NCBI RefSeq assembly: GCF_001439815.1
Contig: NZ_JYLM01000004.1
Location: 248,001 to 312,000 of the forward strand
Direction: 5' to 3'
Origin: Pseudomonas orientalis
Lineage (GTDB): Bacteria; Pseudomonadota; Gammaproteobacteria; Pseudomonadales; Pseudomonadaceae
DNA length: 64,000 bases
The translations under genes and the position numbers were made by a program. Positions 18,302-28,029 of the stretch are shown piece after piece. Numbering within the stretch: position 1 is the first letter of the stretch; each line of letters begins with the position of its first letter. Under the pieces are notes generated by a model. The model was given only the letters and a program-made list of their open reading frames with translations. It was not told the origin of the DNA and ran no database searches.

Positions 18302-19693
18302 TCAGACCTGAGCTAATTCAGCATGCTCATCGGCATCCAGTAACGCCTTGTCCGTCTGCCCCATGATCTGGCTGGTAATCGCCCCCGCCGTCATCGAGCC
18401 ATTCACGTTCAGCGCCGTGCGGCCCATGTCGATCAGCGGCTCCACGGAAATCAGCAACGCCACCAGTGACACCGGCAAGCCCATGGCCGGCAGCACGATC
18501 AAGGCCGCGAAGGTTGCACCGCCGCCCACGCCCGCCACACCGGCCGAACTCAGGGTCACAATCGCGACCAGCGTCGCGATCCACAGCGGGTCCAGCGGGT
18601 TGATGCCGACGGTCGGCGCAACCATCACCGCCAACATCGCGGGATAGAGCCCGGCACAGCCGTTCTGGCCGATGGTCGCGCCAAACGAGGCGGCGAAACC
18701 GGCAATGGACTGCGGGATACCCAGGCGGCGGGTCTGCGCTTCGATGCTCAAGGGGATCGACGCGGCGCTGGAGCGGCTGGTAAAGGCAAAAGTCAGTACC
18801 GGCCAGACTTTGCGGAAGAAGCGCAGCGGGTTGATCCCGGCCAGCGACAGCAACAGGCCATGCACCACAAACATCAGGCCCAGGGCCAGGTACGACACCA
18901 CGACAAAACTGCCGAGCTTGATGATGTCCTGCAGGTTGGAGCTGGCGACCACCTTGGTCATCAGCGCCAGCACACCGTACGGGGTCAGCTTCATGACCAG
19001 GCGCACCAGGCGCATCACCCAGGCTTGCAGGGTGTCGATGGCGTTGAGCACCTTCTGGCCTTTTTCCACGTCATCCTTGAGCAGTTGCAACGCGGCAACC
19101 CCCAGGAACGCGGCGAAAATCACCACGCTGATGATCGACGTCGGCTTGGCCCGGGCCAGGTCGGCGAACGGGTTGGCCGGCACGAACGACAGCAGCAGCT
19201 GCGGGATATTCAGGTCGGCGACCTTGCCCGCGTAATCGTTCTGGATCACTTGCAGGCGTGCCATTTCCTGGGTGCCGGCGACCAGCCCTTCGGCGGTCAA
19301 ACCGAACAGGTTGGTCAGGCCGATACCGATCAGCGCTGCGATCGCGGTGGTGAACAGCAGGGTGCCGATGGTCAGGAAGCTGATCTTGCCCAGGGACGAG
19401 GCGTTGTGCAGACGCGCCACGGCACTGAGGATCGAGGCGAACACCAGCGGGATCACGATCATTTGCAGCAGTTGCACATAGCCGTTGCCGACCAGGTCGA
19501 ACCAGCCGATGGAGGCCTTGAGCACCGGGTGACCGGCACCATAGATGGCATGCAGCACCACACCGAATACCACGCCAAGTACCAGGGCGAACAGGACCTT
19601 CTTGGCGAGGCTCCAGTTCGTACGGCCGGTTTGTGCCAGGCCCAGCAACAGGGCCACGAACACCAGTAAGTTGAGAATCAGGGGAAGATTCAT
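18302..19693 (-). CDS. tcyP: L-cystine/sulfocysteine cation symporter
   Basis: This 463-residue inner-membrane protein of the dicarboxylate/amino acid:cation symporter fold closely follows E. coli YdjN/TcyP as I recall it: [65 protein letters not shown] and [14 protein letters not shown]. It imports cystine and related disulfides for sulfur supply. The start was placed at MNLPLIL, where a GGAG precedes it, rather than nine codons upstream. In other bacteria CysB controls this gene under sulfur limitation. Confidence 0.92.
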   Translation of the reverse strand: MNLPLILNLLVFVALLLGLAQTGRTNWSLAKKVLFALVLGVVFGVVLHAIYGAGHPVLKASIGWFDLVGNGYVQLLQMIVIPLVFASILSAVARLHNASSLGKISFLTIGTLLFTTAIAALIGIGLTNLFGLTAEGLVAGTQEMARLQVIQNDYAGKVADLNIPQLLLSFVPANPFADLARAKPTSIISVVIFAAFLGVAALQLLKDDVEKGQKVLNAIDTLQAWVMRLVRLVMKLTPYGVLALMTKVVASSNLQDIIKLGSFVVVSYLALGLMFVVHGLLLSLAGINPLRFFRKVWPVLTFAFTSRSSAASIPLSIEAQTRRLGIPQSIAGFAASFGATIGQNGCAGLYPAMLAVMVAPTVGINPLDPLWIATLVAIVTLSSAGVAGVGGGATFAALIVLPAMGLPVSLVALLISVEPLIDMGRTALNVNGSMTAGAITSQIMGQTDKALLDADEHAELAQV

Positions 19694-19787
19694 TGAAGCT
19701 CCGTTGAGAAGGCAGCCCATCGCATGAGCCTGCGATTGCGAACCGGGAAGCCTAACAGCTTGAAATATATTGATTTAATACCGATAT

Positions 19788-19828
19788 GGAATGGTGACTG
19801 TCGTTTTTGGAATAAGCATTTGACGCTT
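19788..19828 (-). promoter_or_regulatory. Possible CysB-type control region upstream of tcyP
   Basis: Two GGAAT elements (19788 and 19809) lie 21 bases, two helical turns, apart, the second extended to GGAATAAGC and followed by AAGC-ATTTGAC-GCTT symmetry. AT-rich sequence suited to a -10 lies between them and tcyP (AATATATT around 19763-19771). This resembles the repeated half-sites seen upstream of CysB-controlled genes, but the motif is loose. The region is shared with the divergent pchP gene. Confidence 0.3.
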
Positions 19829-19935
19829 AGACACACGCCCGTGGCGGAATCAGGACGCACACGGTCGCGCTCAACGCGAGAACTGTCACAGGGATTTGTT
19901 AGCGTCGATGTCTTTCACTCAGGAAGAAAACGCTT

Positions 19936-20994
19936 ATGAAGCTCGCGCCGAAATTGCTTGCCGCCGCTCTTTGCCTCGGGCTCGCCAGCCAGGCGTTCGC
20001 CGCCACCGAGTTGAAACACTGGCCGGCGCCTGCCGCCAAACAACTGAACGAGATGATCGCCGCCAACGCCAACAAGGGTAACTTCGCGGTGTTTGACATG
20101 GACAACACCAGCTACCGCTACGACCTTGAAGAGTCCCTGCTGCCGTACATGGAAAACAAGGGCCTGATCACCCGTGAAAGTCTTGATCCATCGCTCAAGC
20201 TTATGCCGTTCAAAGACACCGCCGACCATAAGGAAAGTCTGTTCAGTTACTACTATCGCCTCTGCGAAGTGGACGACATGGTGTGCTACCCGTGGGTGGC
20301 CCAGGTGTTTTCCGGGTTTACGCTCAAGGAACTCAAGGTGCAGGTCGATGAGTTGATGGCCTCCGGCAAACCCGTTCCCGTCAGCTATTTTGAAGGCGAC
20401 ACGGTGAAGAAGTCCGAGGTGCAACCACCGAAAGTCTTCACCGGCCAGGCCGAGCTGTACAACAAGCTGATGGAGAATGGCATCGAGGTATACGTAATGA
20501 CCGCCGCCTCCGAGGAACTGGTGCGCATGGTCGCCGCCGACCCGAAGTACGGCTACAACGTCAAACCCGAGAATGTCATTGGCGTGAGCACCCTGCTCAA
20601 GGACCGCAACACAGGCGAATTGACCACCGCGCGCAAACAGATTGCCGCCGGCAAGTATGACGAGAAGGCTAACCTCGGCCTGGAGCTGACGCCCTACCTA
20701 TGGACCCCGGCGACCTGGATGGCTGGCAAGCATGCGGCGATTCTCACCTATATCGACGAATGGAAAAAACCGGTGATCGTTGGCGGCGACACGCCGACCA
20801 GTGATGGCTACATGCTGTTCCACGACGTGGATGTGGCCAAGGGCGGCATTCACCTGTGGATCAACCGCAAGGACAAATACATGACCCAGCTTGACGGCAT
20901 GATCGCCAGGCACGCGGCGGCGCAGGCCAAGGAAGGGTTGCCGGTGACGGCGGACAAAAACTGGGTGATCGTCAAGCCGGAAGACATCCAGTAA
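19936..20994 (+). CDS. pchP: Periplasmic phosphorylcholine phosphatase
   Basis: This 352-residue protein has a signal peptide cut after QAFA. The mature HAD-family enzyme has the DxDxT nucleophile motif FDMDNTS (D54, D56, T58). FSYYYRLCEVDDMVCYPWVAQ, VMTAASEELVRMVAADPKYG and VIVGGDTPTSDG match P. aeruginosa PchP. It releases choline from phosphorylcholine, linking phospholipid breakdown to choline use. The GGAAGAAAACGCTT just upstream supplies the ribosome-binding site. It is divergent from tcyP. Confidence 0.93.
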   Translation: MKLAPKLLAAALCLGLASQAFAATELKHWPAPAAKQLNEMIAANANKGNFAVFDMDNTSYRYDLEESLLPYMENKGLITRESLDPSLKLMPFKDTADHKESLFSYYYRLCEVDDMVCYPWVAQVFSGFTLKELKVQVDELMASGKPVPVSYFEGDTVKKSEVQPPKVFTGQAELYNKLMENGIEVYVMTAASEELVRMVAADPKYGYNVKPENVIGVSTLLKDRNTGELTTARKQIAAGKYDEKANLGLELTPYLWTPATWMAGKHAAILTYIDEWKKPVIVGGDTPTSDGYMLFHDVDVAKGGIHLWINRKDKYMTQLDGMIARHAAAQAKEGLPVTADKNWVIVKPEDIQ

Positions 20995-21012
20995 CAGGCT
21001 GAACGCGGTAAA

Positions 21013-21205
21013 AAATGTGGGAGGGGCTTGCCCTAATGCCAGTCTGTAGGAGCGAGCTTGCTCGCGAAAATCGTCAACGATAACGCGTGCTTCCTGAATG
21101 GACGCGGTGCCTGTGAGTTTTTCGCGAGCAAGAGCTAGGCGCCCCCCTCGCTCCTACACAAAGCCTTAACTGACTGGCATCAGGGCAAGCCTCCTCCCAC
21201 CCTTG
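21013..21205. repeat. GTGGGAGGGGG-family REPIN split by a second REPIN
   Basis: The outer element is a degenerate REPIN whose left half ends ...CTAATGCCAGT and right half begins ACTGGCATCAG, so the two halves are mirror images. Between them lies a complete REPIN of the other family. It separates pchP from the convergent orphan gene. Confidence 0.8.
21044..21159. repeat. GTAGGAGCGAG-family REPIN nested inside another REPIN
   Basis: CTGTAGGAGCGAGCTTGCTC at left and a matching inverted unit at right. The right unit is interrupted: GCGAGCAAG is followed by AGCTAGGCGCCCCC before CTCGCTCCTAC, an extra GC-rich segment with CTAG in the hairpin. It was inserted in the middle of the outer element. Confidence 0.8.
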
Positions 21206-21259
21206 ATCTTGTTTGTCTGCGTGATTTTTTCAGGCAAAAAATTGCCGCAGGCCAGAGCG

Positions 21260-22705
21260 CTAAGTGTTTAATAATTTGCAGGCTTCAAGCACTTTTTGAT
21301 ACGCGTGATCTACGGCCTCGGCGTTATATCGGTCCGCGCTGGCGAGCTGATTGAAACATAGGGGTGTGAAGTCTTTTTTATCATTATACGAAAACACCGT
21401 ATAGGCTTCGTTAAGGGAGTGGCCTCCACTGAAGGTGAGATAGGCGGCGGTCAGGGTTTTCGCATGTTCCATGGAAAATACCTGGCCTTCCTGGGCCAGA
21501 TTTTTAAATAAATGGTTCAGCAGGTTAGTGCTGCCGGACATGCCAATGCCCATTGAGCGCTCAGCGTGCAGCGCGGCTCGATTATGTGGGGTTATGCCCG
21601 ATGTGACAGGTTGGTAGCGGTCGATAGGCCTGATGCCCAAGGTGCCGGGCAGATGGGTCTGTTGGTGGGGCGCTGATTGGTGAGGTAGCAATAAACCATA
21701 TTGGTCGCTGCGAAAGTTTCTATTTTTGAGAGATTTGATCAGTTGTCGCTGGTCGGTGATGACATCCTCATAGTGCTCTGTCGCCACGTTGGTCAGCGGC
21801 CTTAAATTGGGGGCCGCCAGCATATATTTCACAGCCAGCGACAGGGTCAGCGCAATGGCATACGGGTTGCTGCTTTGCAGCATGGCGGCAAAGTTCTGCG
21901 GCTCGGGATTGTGAAGGAATTTTTGAGACTCCCTGATTTGCTCGCGCCAGCCGGGCGGGTCAGCCCGCATCCGCTGATGGATGTCGGCGCACAGAGCGAG
22001 TCGCGTGGCGAGTGGGTAACTATTGAAGTCCGTTAGAAGCGTGCGCGTCAGCATCTCATTGATGCGGCGCGATTCCGGCGTGGGATGATGGATTACATAG
22101 TCTGAAAAAGCCGTATCGAACAAGCGCCCATAGTAATTGTCATTGCGCTTGGTGATATAAAAGTCCTTTTCCAGGGTTGTCGATATCGTCTCTATCTTCG
22201 CCAGTAGTGCCTGATTCTTTTGCGGTTCGGATGACAGTTCGGACTGAAGCTGCTCAATAAGCGTTTGCGTAATCTCTTTTGAACTCTGGTTACCCAGCCA
22301 GCTTGCTTTCAGGTTCTCGATGAGCGGTATTTTGACAGCGGCATCCAGTGCCGACTCTGACACTGCCAGGGTCAATGCCAGCAGCACTTCCTTGGGTGTC
22401 CTTATCAGTTCGTCGGCAGGCTGTGGTCGATGAGTCAGGGGAGAAGTGATTGCACCGGCGATGTCTGTAAAGTTTCTGCTCGACAAGTGCCTGGCCTGAA
22501 CCTTGGTGATCATGCCTCGACTGTCCACCGTGACCTTTTCCCTCATCTGAAATGCAGCTTCAGGGCCGATGGTTTTGCCGAGCAAGGTGGCAGCCTTTTC
22601 GTCAGGACATAAACGCCTGATGCTGTTTTGAGAACGCTGGAGTGGCGAGGCGGCGTGTTCTTGAGTCCAACGTTCAGTTGAAGGAGCGCCGTCCAGTATT
22701 TTCAT
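21260..22705 (-). CDS. Unrecognised 481-residue protein
   Basis: I do not recognise this protein. It is soluble-looking with no signal peptide or membrane segment, rich in Gln/Ser/Thr/Asn, and its codon use is less GC-rich than the neighbours. A ribosome-binding site AGAGGTGGG precedes the ATG. Residues ~100-140 are hydrophobic-helical; the C-terminal third has ERSMGIGMSGSTNLLNHLF and AAYLTFSGGHSLNEAYTVF, glycine/serine/histidine-rich segments that look like an active or ligand site. This composition is reminiscent of secreted effectors, but no secretion signal, chaperone or toxin neighbour is visible. It is a single-gene unit between REPINs and ilvD. Confidence 0.7.
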   Translation of the reverse strand: MKILDGAPSTERWTQEHAASPLQRSQNSIRRLCPDEKAATLLGKTIGPEAAFQMREKVTVDSRGMITKVQARHLSSRNFTDIAGAITSPLTHRPQPADELIRTPKEVLLALTLAVSESALDAAVKIPLIENLKASWLGNQSSKEITQTLIEQLQSELSSEPQKNQALLAKIETISTTLEKDFYITKRNDNYYGRLFDTAFSDYVIHHPTPESRRINEMLTRTLLTDFNSYPLATRLALCADIHQRMRADPPGWREQIRESQKFLHNPEPQNFAAMLQSSNPYAIALTLSLAVKYMLAAPNLRPLTNVATEHYEDVITDQRQLIKSLKNRNFRSDQYGLLLPHQSAPHQQTHLPGTLGIRPIDRYQPVTSGITPHNRAALHAERSMGIGMSGSTNLLNHLFKNLAQEGQVFSMEHAKTLTAAYLTFSGGHSLNEAYTVFSYNDKKDFTPLCFNQLASADRYNAEAVDHAYQKVLEACKLLNT

Positions 22706-22807
22706 CGTCCCACCTCTTAGCCAAGTCGATCGTCTCGGTTGGTGGGCGATTTGGTTAAAGGGTTCCAGAAGTCAGTGCAAGGGTTGATAGGCGTCAGGCA
22801 GCGTTAC

Positions 22808-22834
22808 AAAAATGCCCCGCATGTGCGGGGCATT
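22808..22834 (-). terminator. Intrinsic terminator of ilvD
   Basis: AATGCCCCGCA-TG-TGCGGGGCATT forms a perfect 11-base-pair stem. Read on the minus strand it is followed by TTTTTG, a proper U-tract. It lies about 40 bases after the ilvD stop codon. Confidence 0.85.
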
Positions 22835-22871
22835 CTGTAGTGACAACAATTGGGCGAAGGCGGATTAAAAC

Positions 22872-24713
22872 TTACAACCCATCCAACATTGCCTTATTGC
22901 GCACTGCGCCTTTGTCTGCACTGGTCGCCAGCAGTGCATACGCCTTCAACGCGGTGGTCACCTTGCGTGGACGCTTCTCCACCGGTTTCCAGCCTTTCTT
23001 GTCCTGCTCAACCCGGCGTGCCGCCAGTTCTTCATCGCTGATCAACAGGTTGATCGAGCGGTTCGGAATGTCGATCAGTACCTTGTCGCCATCCTGCACC
23101 AGGCCAATCGCGCCGCCGGCAGCGGCTTCCGGCGACGCGTGGCCGATGGACAGGCCAGAGGTGCCGCCGGAGAAACGGCCATCGGTCAGCAGCGCGCAGG
23201 CTTTGCCCAGGCCTTTGGACTTCAGGTAGGACGTGGGGTAGAGCATCTCCTGCATACCCGGGCCGCCTTTGGGGCCTTCGTAGCGGATGATCACGATGTC
23301 GCCTTCTTTCACTTCGTCGGCGAGGATGCCGCGTACCGAGCTGTCCTGGCTTTCGTAGATCTTGGCGCGACCTTCGAAGACATGGATGGACTCGTCCACA
23401 CCGGCGGTCTTCACCACGCAACCGTCGAGGGCGATGTTGCCGTACAGCACGGCCAGGCCGCCTTCCTGGGAATAGGCGTGCTCGACACTGCGGATGCAGC
23501 CGTTTTCACGGTCGTCGTCCAGGGTGTCCCAACGGGTCGACTGGCTGAATGCCGTCTGGGTCGGGATGCCGGCCGGGCCGGCCTTGAAGAAGGTGTGCAC
23601 GGCTTCGTCGTCGGTCTGGGTGATGTCCCACTTGGCGATGCCTTCGGCGAGGGACGTGCTGTGCACGGTCGGCAGGTCGGTGTGCAGCAGGCCGCCACGG
23701 GCCAGAGAGCCGAGGATCGAGAAGATCCCGCCGGCGCGGTGCACGTCTTCCATGTGGTACTTCTGGATGTTCGGCGCGACCTTGCACAGTTGCGGCACGT
23801 GCCGGGACAGGCGGTCGATGTCGCGCAGGTCGAAATCGATCTCGGCTTCCTGGGCGGCGGCCAGCAAATGCAGGATGGTGTTGGTGGAACCGCCCATGGC
23901 GATGTCCAGGGTCATGGCGTTTTCGAACGCCTTGAAGTTGGCGATATTGCGCGGCAATACCGACTCATCGTTCTCGGTGTAGTAACGCTTGCACAGCTCG
24001 ACGATGGTTCGGCCGGCCTGCAGGAACAGTTGCTCGCGGTCGCTGTGGGTGGCCAGTGTGGAACCGTTGCCCGGCAAGGCCAGGCCCAGGGCTTCCACCA
24101 GGCAGTTCATCGAGTTGGCGGTGAACATGCCGGAGCATGAACCGCAGGTCGGGCAGGCGCTGCGCTCGTATTCCGCGACCTTCTCGTCAGACGCGCTGGA
24201 ATCGGCGGCGATTACCATGGCGTCGACGAGGTCGAGGCCGTGGGAGGCGAGTTTGGTCTTGCCGGCTTCCATCGGCCCGCCGGAAACGAAGATCACCGGG
24301 ATGTTCAGGCGCAGGGCGGCCATCAACATGCCGGGGGTGATCTTGTCGCAGTTGGAGATGCACACGATGGCGTCGGCGCAGTGGGCGTTGACCATGTACT
24401 CCACGGAGTCGGCGATGATCTCGCGGCTCGGCAGGGAGTACAGCATACCGTCATGGCCCATGGCGATGCCGTCGTCCACGGCGATGGTGTTGAATTCTTT
24501 TGCCACGCCACCGGCGCGTTCGATCTCGCGGGCGACCAGTTGGCCCAGGTCCTTGAGATGGACATGGCCCGGCACGAACTGGGTGAACGAGTTGGCAATC
24601 GCGATGATCGGCTTCTTGAAGTCGTCATCCTTCATCCCCGTGGCACGCCACAGCGCGCGGGCGCCGGCCATGTTGCGGCCGTGGGTGGATGTTTTCGAGC
24701 GGTAATCAGGCAT
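22872..24713 (-). CDS. ilvD: Dihydroxy-acid dehydratase
   Basis: This 613-residue iron-sulfur enzyme dehydrates 2,3-dihydroxy-isovalerate and -methylvalerate in the isoleucine, valine and pantothenate pathways. The cluster cysteines lie in [12 protein letters not shown] and [11 protein letters not shown]; the C-terminal [20 protein letters not shown] is the usual active-site region. Full family length. It is a single-gene transcript with a clear terminator. The RAYT element has been placed upstream of its start. Confidence 0.97.
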   Translation of the reverse strand: MPDYRSKTSTHGRNMAGARALWRATGMKDDDFKKPIIAIANSFTQFVPGHVHLKDLGQLVAREIERAGGVAKEFNTIAVDDGIAMGHDGMLYSLPSREIIADSVEYMVNAHCADAIVCISNCDKITPGMLMAALRLNIPVIFVSGGPMEAGKTKLASHGLDLVDAMVIAADSSASDEKVAEYERSACPTCGSCSGMFTANSMNCLVEALGLALPGNGSTLATHSDREQLFLQAGRTIVELCKRYYTENDESVLPRNIANFKAFENAMTLDIAMGGSTNTILHLLAAAQEAEIDFDLRDIDRLSRHVPQLCKVAPNIQKYHMEDVHRAGGIFSILGSLARGGLLHTDLPTVHSTSLAEGIAKWDITQTDDEAVHTFFKAGPAGIPTQTAFSQSTRWDTLDDDRENGCIRSVEHAYSQEGGLAVLYGNIALDGCVVKTAGVDESIHVFEGRAKIYESQDSSVRGILADEVKEGDIVIIRYEGPKGGPGMQEMLYPTSYLKSKGLGKACALLTDGRFSGGTSGLSIGHASPEAAAGGAIGLVQDGDKVLIDIPNRSINLLISDEELAARRVEQDKKGWKPVEKRPRKVTTALKAYALLATSADKGAVRNKAMLDGL

Positions 24714-24917
24714 TGGAGCACTCCGGGCGGCTAATCACTTACTAATCAGGTGCTAAAGGGGAGAGAGCTTCTATTGACGTCTGGAACACTCAGAAAATGG
24801 CCGTGTGTCCGGAAGTTGCCACTCGCGTCGCGGGATCGCCGCGTGCTTGGGCCTCGAGCTCATAAACCCGCCGGGGGATGACTGGCGATGAATAGGGCCG
24901 ATTCTACACCGACTTCT
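24714..24917. other. ilvD upstream region
   Basis: About 200 bases between the ilvD start and the REPIN carry no gene. GGAGTGCTCCAATG on the minus strand supplies the ilvD ribosome-binding site. No clear promoter or attenuator (no Leu/Val/Ile-rich leader peptide) was seen. Confidence 0.4.
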
Positions 24918-25019
24918 TGTAGGAGCGAGCTTGCTCGCGAAAATCGTCAACGATGACGCGGTGCTATCAGGTAGCCCGTGTCGTCTATGGGTTTTTCGCG
25001 AGCGAGCTCGCTCCTACAA
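24918..25019. repeat. REPIN, GTAGGAGCGAG family, left of the RAYT gene
   Basis: TTGTAGGAGCGAGCTTGCTC and inverted GAGCGAGCTCGCTCCTACAA surround a centre with ACGATGACGCGGTGCTATCA. It lies 90 bases upstream of the transposase gene and is mirrored by another copy on its other side. Confidence 0.92.
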
Positions 25020-25108
25020 GGGCGGACATATCCAGAACAATTGTTTGAAGGCTGGTTGGCGCTTCAGCTCCTACCGTTTCTCTTCCAATCACAGAAGAGG
25101 ACGAAGGA

Positions 25109-25567
25109 ATGTCCACCCAGCAAAATGCTCATCGGCTGCGTACTGGCCGCTATTCAGAATCGGGCCGTATCTACTTGCTCACGGCTGTTACCCATCAACG
25201 GCATCGCATTTTTCAAGACTGGCTTATCGGTCGCTTGCTGGTCCGAGAATTCAGAAAGGCTCAGGAGGATGGAGATGCAACGTCACTAGCCTGGGTGGTC
25301 ATGCCCGACCATTTCCACTGGCTGGTGGAGTTGCACAACGGCGATTTGCCCAGGCTCATGCAGCGAACCAAATCGAGAAGTGCCCGTGCAGTCAATAAGG
25401 CAAGACGGTCCTTCGGAGTGCTTTGGCAAAAAGGCTATTTCGACAGGGCGTTGCGTCGTGAGGAGGACTTGAAGGCAATGGCTCGCTACATCGTCGCAAA
25501 CCCATTGCGCGCAGGTCTCGTTGATCACATCGGCCAATACCCGCTATGGGATGCCATCTGGCTATAA
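25109..25567 (+). CDS. REP-associated tyrosine transposase (RAYT)
   Basis: This 152-residue Y1-type single-strand transposase of the IS200-like fold recognises and moves REP/REPIN sequences. The HUH metal-binding motif is MPDHFHWLVEL (H68, H70) and the likely catalytic Tyr is Y127 in ARYIVANPLRAGLV. Full-length and apparently intact. It is flanked by REPINs of the same GTAGGAGCGAG family, the expected arrangement of a transposase with its own substrate. GAGGACGAAGGA upstream provides the ribosome-binding site. Confidence 0.92.
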   Translation: MSTQQNAHRLRTGRYSESGRIYLLTAVTHQRHRIFQDWLIGRLLVREFRKAQEDGDATSLAWVVMPDHFHWLVELHNGDLPRLMQRTKSRSARAVNKARRSFGVLWQKGYFDRALRREEDLKAMARYIVANPLRAGLVDHIGQYPLWDAIWL

Positions 25568-25579
25568 GGCACCTTTCCC

Positions 25580-25680
25580 TGTAGGAGCGAGCTTGCTCGC
25601 GAAGAACGTCAACGATAACGCGGGGTATTTGATACTCCGCGGCGTTCTCAGGTTTTTCGCGAGCAAGCTCGCTCCTACAA
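25580..25680. repeat. REPIN, GTAGGAGCGAG family, right of the RAYT gene
   Basis: CTGTAGGAGCGAGCTTGCTC and its complement around a ~50-base centre with CAACGATAACGCGG. It begins 13 bases after the transposase stop and completes the REPIN-RAYT-REPIN arrangement. Confidence 0.92.
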
Positions 25681-25702
25681 GGTAGTCGGCTTCAGCCCAG
25701 CG

Positions 25703-26899
25703 TTAGCTATTCGGCAACAACCGGCACGTAATGCTCTTGATATACCGTGTCTCGACAATCGCCGGGTGCACCGGGTGGTCCGGGCCCTGGCCGCCGCGTT
25801 CGAGCATCTGGATATTGCGGTCCAAGTGGCGGGCGCTGGTCAGCAGGATGTTTTGCAGGTCATCTTCCGGCAGGTGCATGGAGCACGACGCGCTGACCAG
25901 GATGCCGTCCTTGCTGAGCAGGCGCATGGCTTGCTCGTTCAGGCGGCGGTAGGCGCCTTCGCCGTTTTTCATGTCTTTTTTGCGTTTGATGAAGGCCGGT
26001 GGGTCGGCGACGATCACGTCGAAGCGTTCTTCGCTGGCTTTGAGTTCTTTCAACGCTTCGAAGACGTCGCCTTCGATGCAGGTCATCTTCTCGGCCACGC
26101 CGTTGAGCGCGGCGTTGCGCTCCACGCCGTCGAGGGCGAAGGCCGACGCGTCGACGCAGAACACTTCACTGGCGCCGAAAGCGGCGGCTTGCACGCCCCA
26201 GCCGCCGATGTAGCTGTACAGGTCGAGTACGCGCTTGCCTTTGGCATACGGGGCCAGGCGGGCGCGGTTCATGCGGTGGTCGTAGAACCAGCCGGTTTTC
26301 TGGCCCTGGATCACCGGGGCTTCGAATTGCACGCCGTTTTCTTCCAGCGCGACCCACTCCGGCACCAGGCCGAACACGGTTTCGACGTAGCGGTTGAGGC
26401 CTTCGGCATCGCGCGCGGCGGAGTCGTTCTTGAACAGGATGCCGCTGGGCTTGAGCACTTGGGTCAGCGCGGCGATCACGTCTTCCTTGTGGGCTTCCAT
26501 GGTCGCCGAGGCGATCTGTACCACGAGGATGTCGCCGAAACGGTCGACCACCAGGCCCGGCAGCAGATCGGAGTCGCCGTAGACCAGGCGGTAGAACGGC
26601 TTGTCGAACAGACGGTCACGCAACGACAGGGCGACGTTGAGGCGGTGCACCAGCAGCGACTTGTCCAGCGGCAACTTGATGTCGCGCGACAGCAGGCGGG
26701 CGCAGATCAGGTTGTTCGGGCTCATGGCCACGATGCCCAGGGTCTTGCCGCCGGCCGCTTCCAGGATAGCCTGGTCGCCTGCCTGGAAGCCGTGAAGTGG
26801 GGTGGCGGCCACGTCGATTTCGTTGCTGTAGACCCACAGGTGGCCGTTGCGCAAACGACGATCGGCGTTGGCTTTGAGACGCAGGCTTGGCAGGGACAT
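25703..26899 (-). CDS. rlmI: 23S rRNA cytosine-C5 methyltransferase RlmI-type
   Basis: This 398-residue SAM-dependent enzyme has an N-terminal PUA domain (LKANADRRLRNGHLWVYSNE), then a Rossmann methyltransferase domain: VLDLYSYIGGWGVQAAAFGA, VDASAFALDGVERNAALN, DVIVADPPAFIKRKKD and the catalytic-cysteine region SASCSMHL. It matches E. coli RlmI (m5C1962) in length and motif order. The start was placed at MSLPSLRL because the upstream extension runs into REP sequence. The YccW/RlmK-like family is the alternative name. Confidence 0.88.
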   Translation of the reverse strand: MSLPSLRLKANADRRLRNGHLWVYSNEIDVAATPLHGFQAGDQAILEAAGGKTLGIVAMSPNNLICARLLSRDIKLPLDKSLLVHRLNVALSLRDRLFDKPFYRLVYGDSDLLPGLVVDRFGDILVVQIASATMEAHKEDVIAALTQVLKPSGILFKNDSAARDAEGLNRYVETVFGLVPEWVALEENGVQFEAPVIQGQKTGWFYDHRMNRARLAPYAKGKRVLDLYSYIGGWGVQAAAFGASEVFCVDASAFALDGVERNAALNGVAEKMTCIEGDVFEALKELKASEERFDVIVADPPAFIKRKKDMKNGEGAYRRLNEQAMRLLSKDGILVSASCSMHLPEDDLQNILLTSARHLDRNIQMLERGGQGPDHPVHPAIVETRYIKSITCRLLPNS

Positions 26900-26963
26900 G
26901 ACGTCGCTCCGGAAAAAAGAGCGGGAGTATACCCTGTTGTGTAGTGACTGACCGCGCCGCCGG

Positions 26964-27060
26964 ACATGTGGGAGGGGGCTTGCTCCCGATAGCGGTATGT
27001 CAGAAACAGATGAGCTGACTGATCCACTGCTATCGGGGGCAAGCCCCCTCCCACATTTGA
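26964..27060. repeat. REPIN, GTGGGAGGGGG family
   Basis: ACATGTGGGAGGGGGCTTGC and inverted CAAGCCCCCTCCCACATTTG around a centre with GACTGATCCACTGCTATC. It is the only copy of this family in the window lying between divergent genes (rlmI and the HDOD gene), so it could affect both promoters. Confidence 0.9.
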
Positions 27061-27141
27061 TCGAGTTTCGGTTTGGGTTTTTGGGTGTCGGCCGGGTCTG
27101 CATAAGGGGTAGAATCCCCGCCTAGCCCAGAGTGTGTACTT

Positions 27142-28008
27142 ATGTCCCAAGAGCTTTCCGCCGAACAGATCCAGCAGGTCCTGCAAGGCATCAGCGTGCC
27201 GCCCCAGCCGCAAATCATGGTGGATTTGCAGATGGAGCAGTACATGCCCGACCCGGACCTGGAAGTGATCGCCCGGTTGATCGCCCAGGACCCGGGCCTG
27301 TCCGGCGCGTTGCTGAAGATCGTCAACTCGCCGTATTACGGCCTGAGCAACAAGATCGCCTCGATTCAGCGCGCGGTGAACCTGCTGGGCAGCCGCTCGG
27401 TCATCAACCTGATCAATGCGCTGTCGATCAAGGGCGAGATGAGTGACGACACCATCGTTACGCTCAACCGCTTCTGGGACACGGCCCAGGATGTGGCAAT
27501 GACCTGCCTGACCCTGGCCAAGCGCACCGGCTCCCAGGCGGTTGACGAAGCCTACGCCCTGGGCCTGTTCCACGATTGCGGCGTGCCGCTGATGCTCAAG
27601 CGGTTCCCGAACTACATGACGGTGCTGGAGCAGGCCTACGCCAATGCCGGCCCGGATTGCCGCGTGGTCGACACCGAGAACAACGCGTTCAACACCAACC
27701 ATGCCGTGGTGGGTTACTACACCGCCAAGTCCTGGCGCCTGCCGGAGCATGTGACCGACGCCATCGCCAACCACCACAACGCCCTGGCGATTTTCAGCGA
27801 TGAATCGTCGCGCAACCCTGTGCTTAAGAACCTGCTGGCGATCCTGAAAATGGCCGAGCACATCTGTTCGTCCTATCGCGTGCTGGGCAACCAGGCCGTT
27901 GACCATGAATGGGATGCGATCGGTCATCTGGTGCTGGATTACGTGGGCCTGTCGGACTACGACTTCGAAAGCATGAAGTTGTCGATCCGCGAGCTGGGCG
28001 CGCACTGA
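27142..28008 (+). CDS. HDOD-domain signalling protein
   Basis: This 288-residue cytoplasmic protein consists of one HDOD domain: residues ~18-215 with IVNSPYYGLSNKIASIQRAVNLLG, LFHDCGVPLMLKRF and IANHHNALAIFSDE. HDOD proteins are thought to act in signal transduction and gene control in stress or motility, and often lack catalytic activity. Here no GGDEF or receiver domain is attached. It is followed 21 bases later by mutM, so the two may be co-transcribed. Confidence 0.85.
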   Translation: MSQELSAEQIQQVLQGISVPPQPQIMVDLQMEQYMPDPDLEVIARLIAQDPGLSGALLKIVNSPYYGLSNKIASIQRAVNLLGSRSVINLINALSIKGEMSDDTIVTLNRFWDTAQDVAMTCLTLAKRTGSQAVDEAYALGLFHDCGVPLMLKRFPNYMTVLEQAYANAGPDCRVVDTENNAFNTNHAVVGYYTAKSWRLPEHVTDAIANHHNALAIFSDESSRNPVLKNLLAILKMAEHICSSYRVLGNQAVDHEWDAIGHLVLDYVGLSDYDFESMKLSIRELGAH

Positions 28009-28029
28009 GCCTTTTTTCCCGAGGTACAC

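Noticed and set aside
24918-25680. CRISPR-like repeated sequence around the RAYT gene
   Set aside because: Repeats are inverted pairs with conserved centres, not direct repeats with variable spacers, and no cas genes are present.
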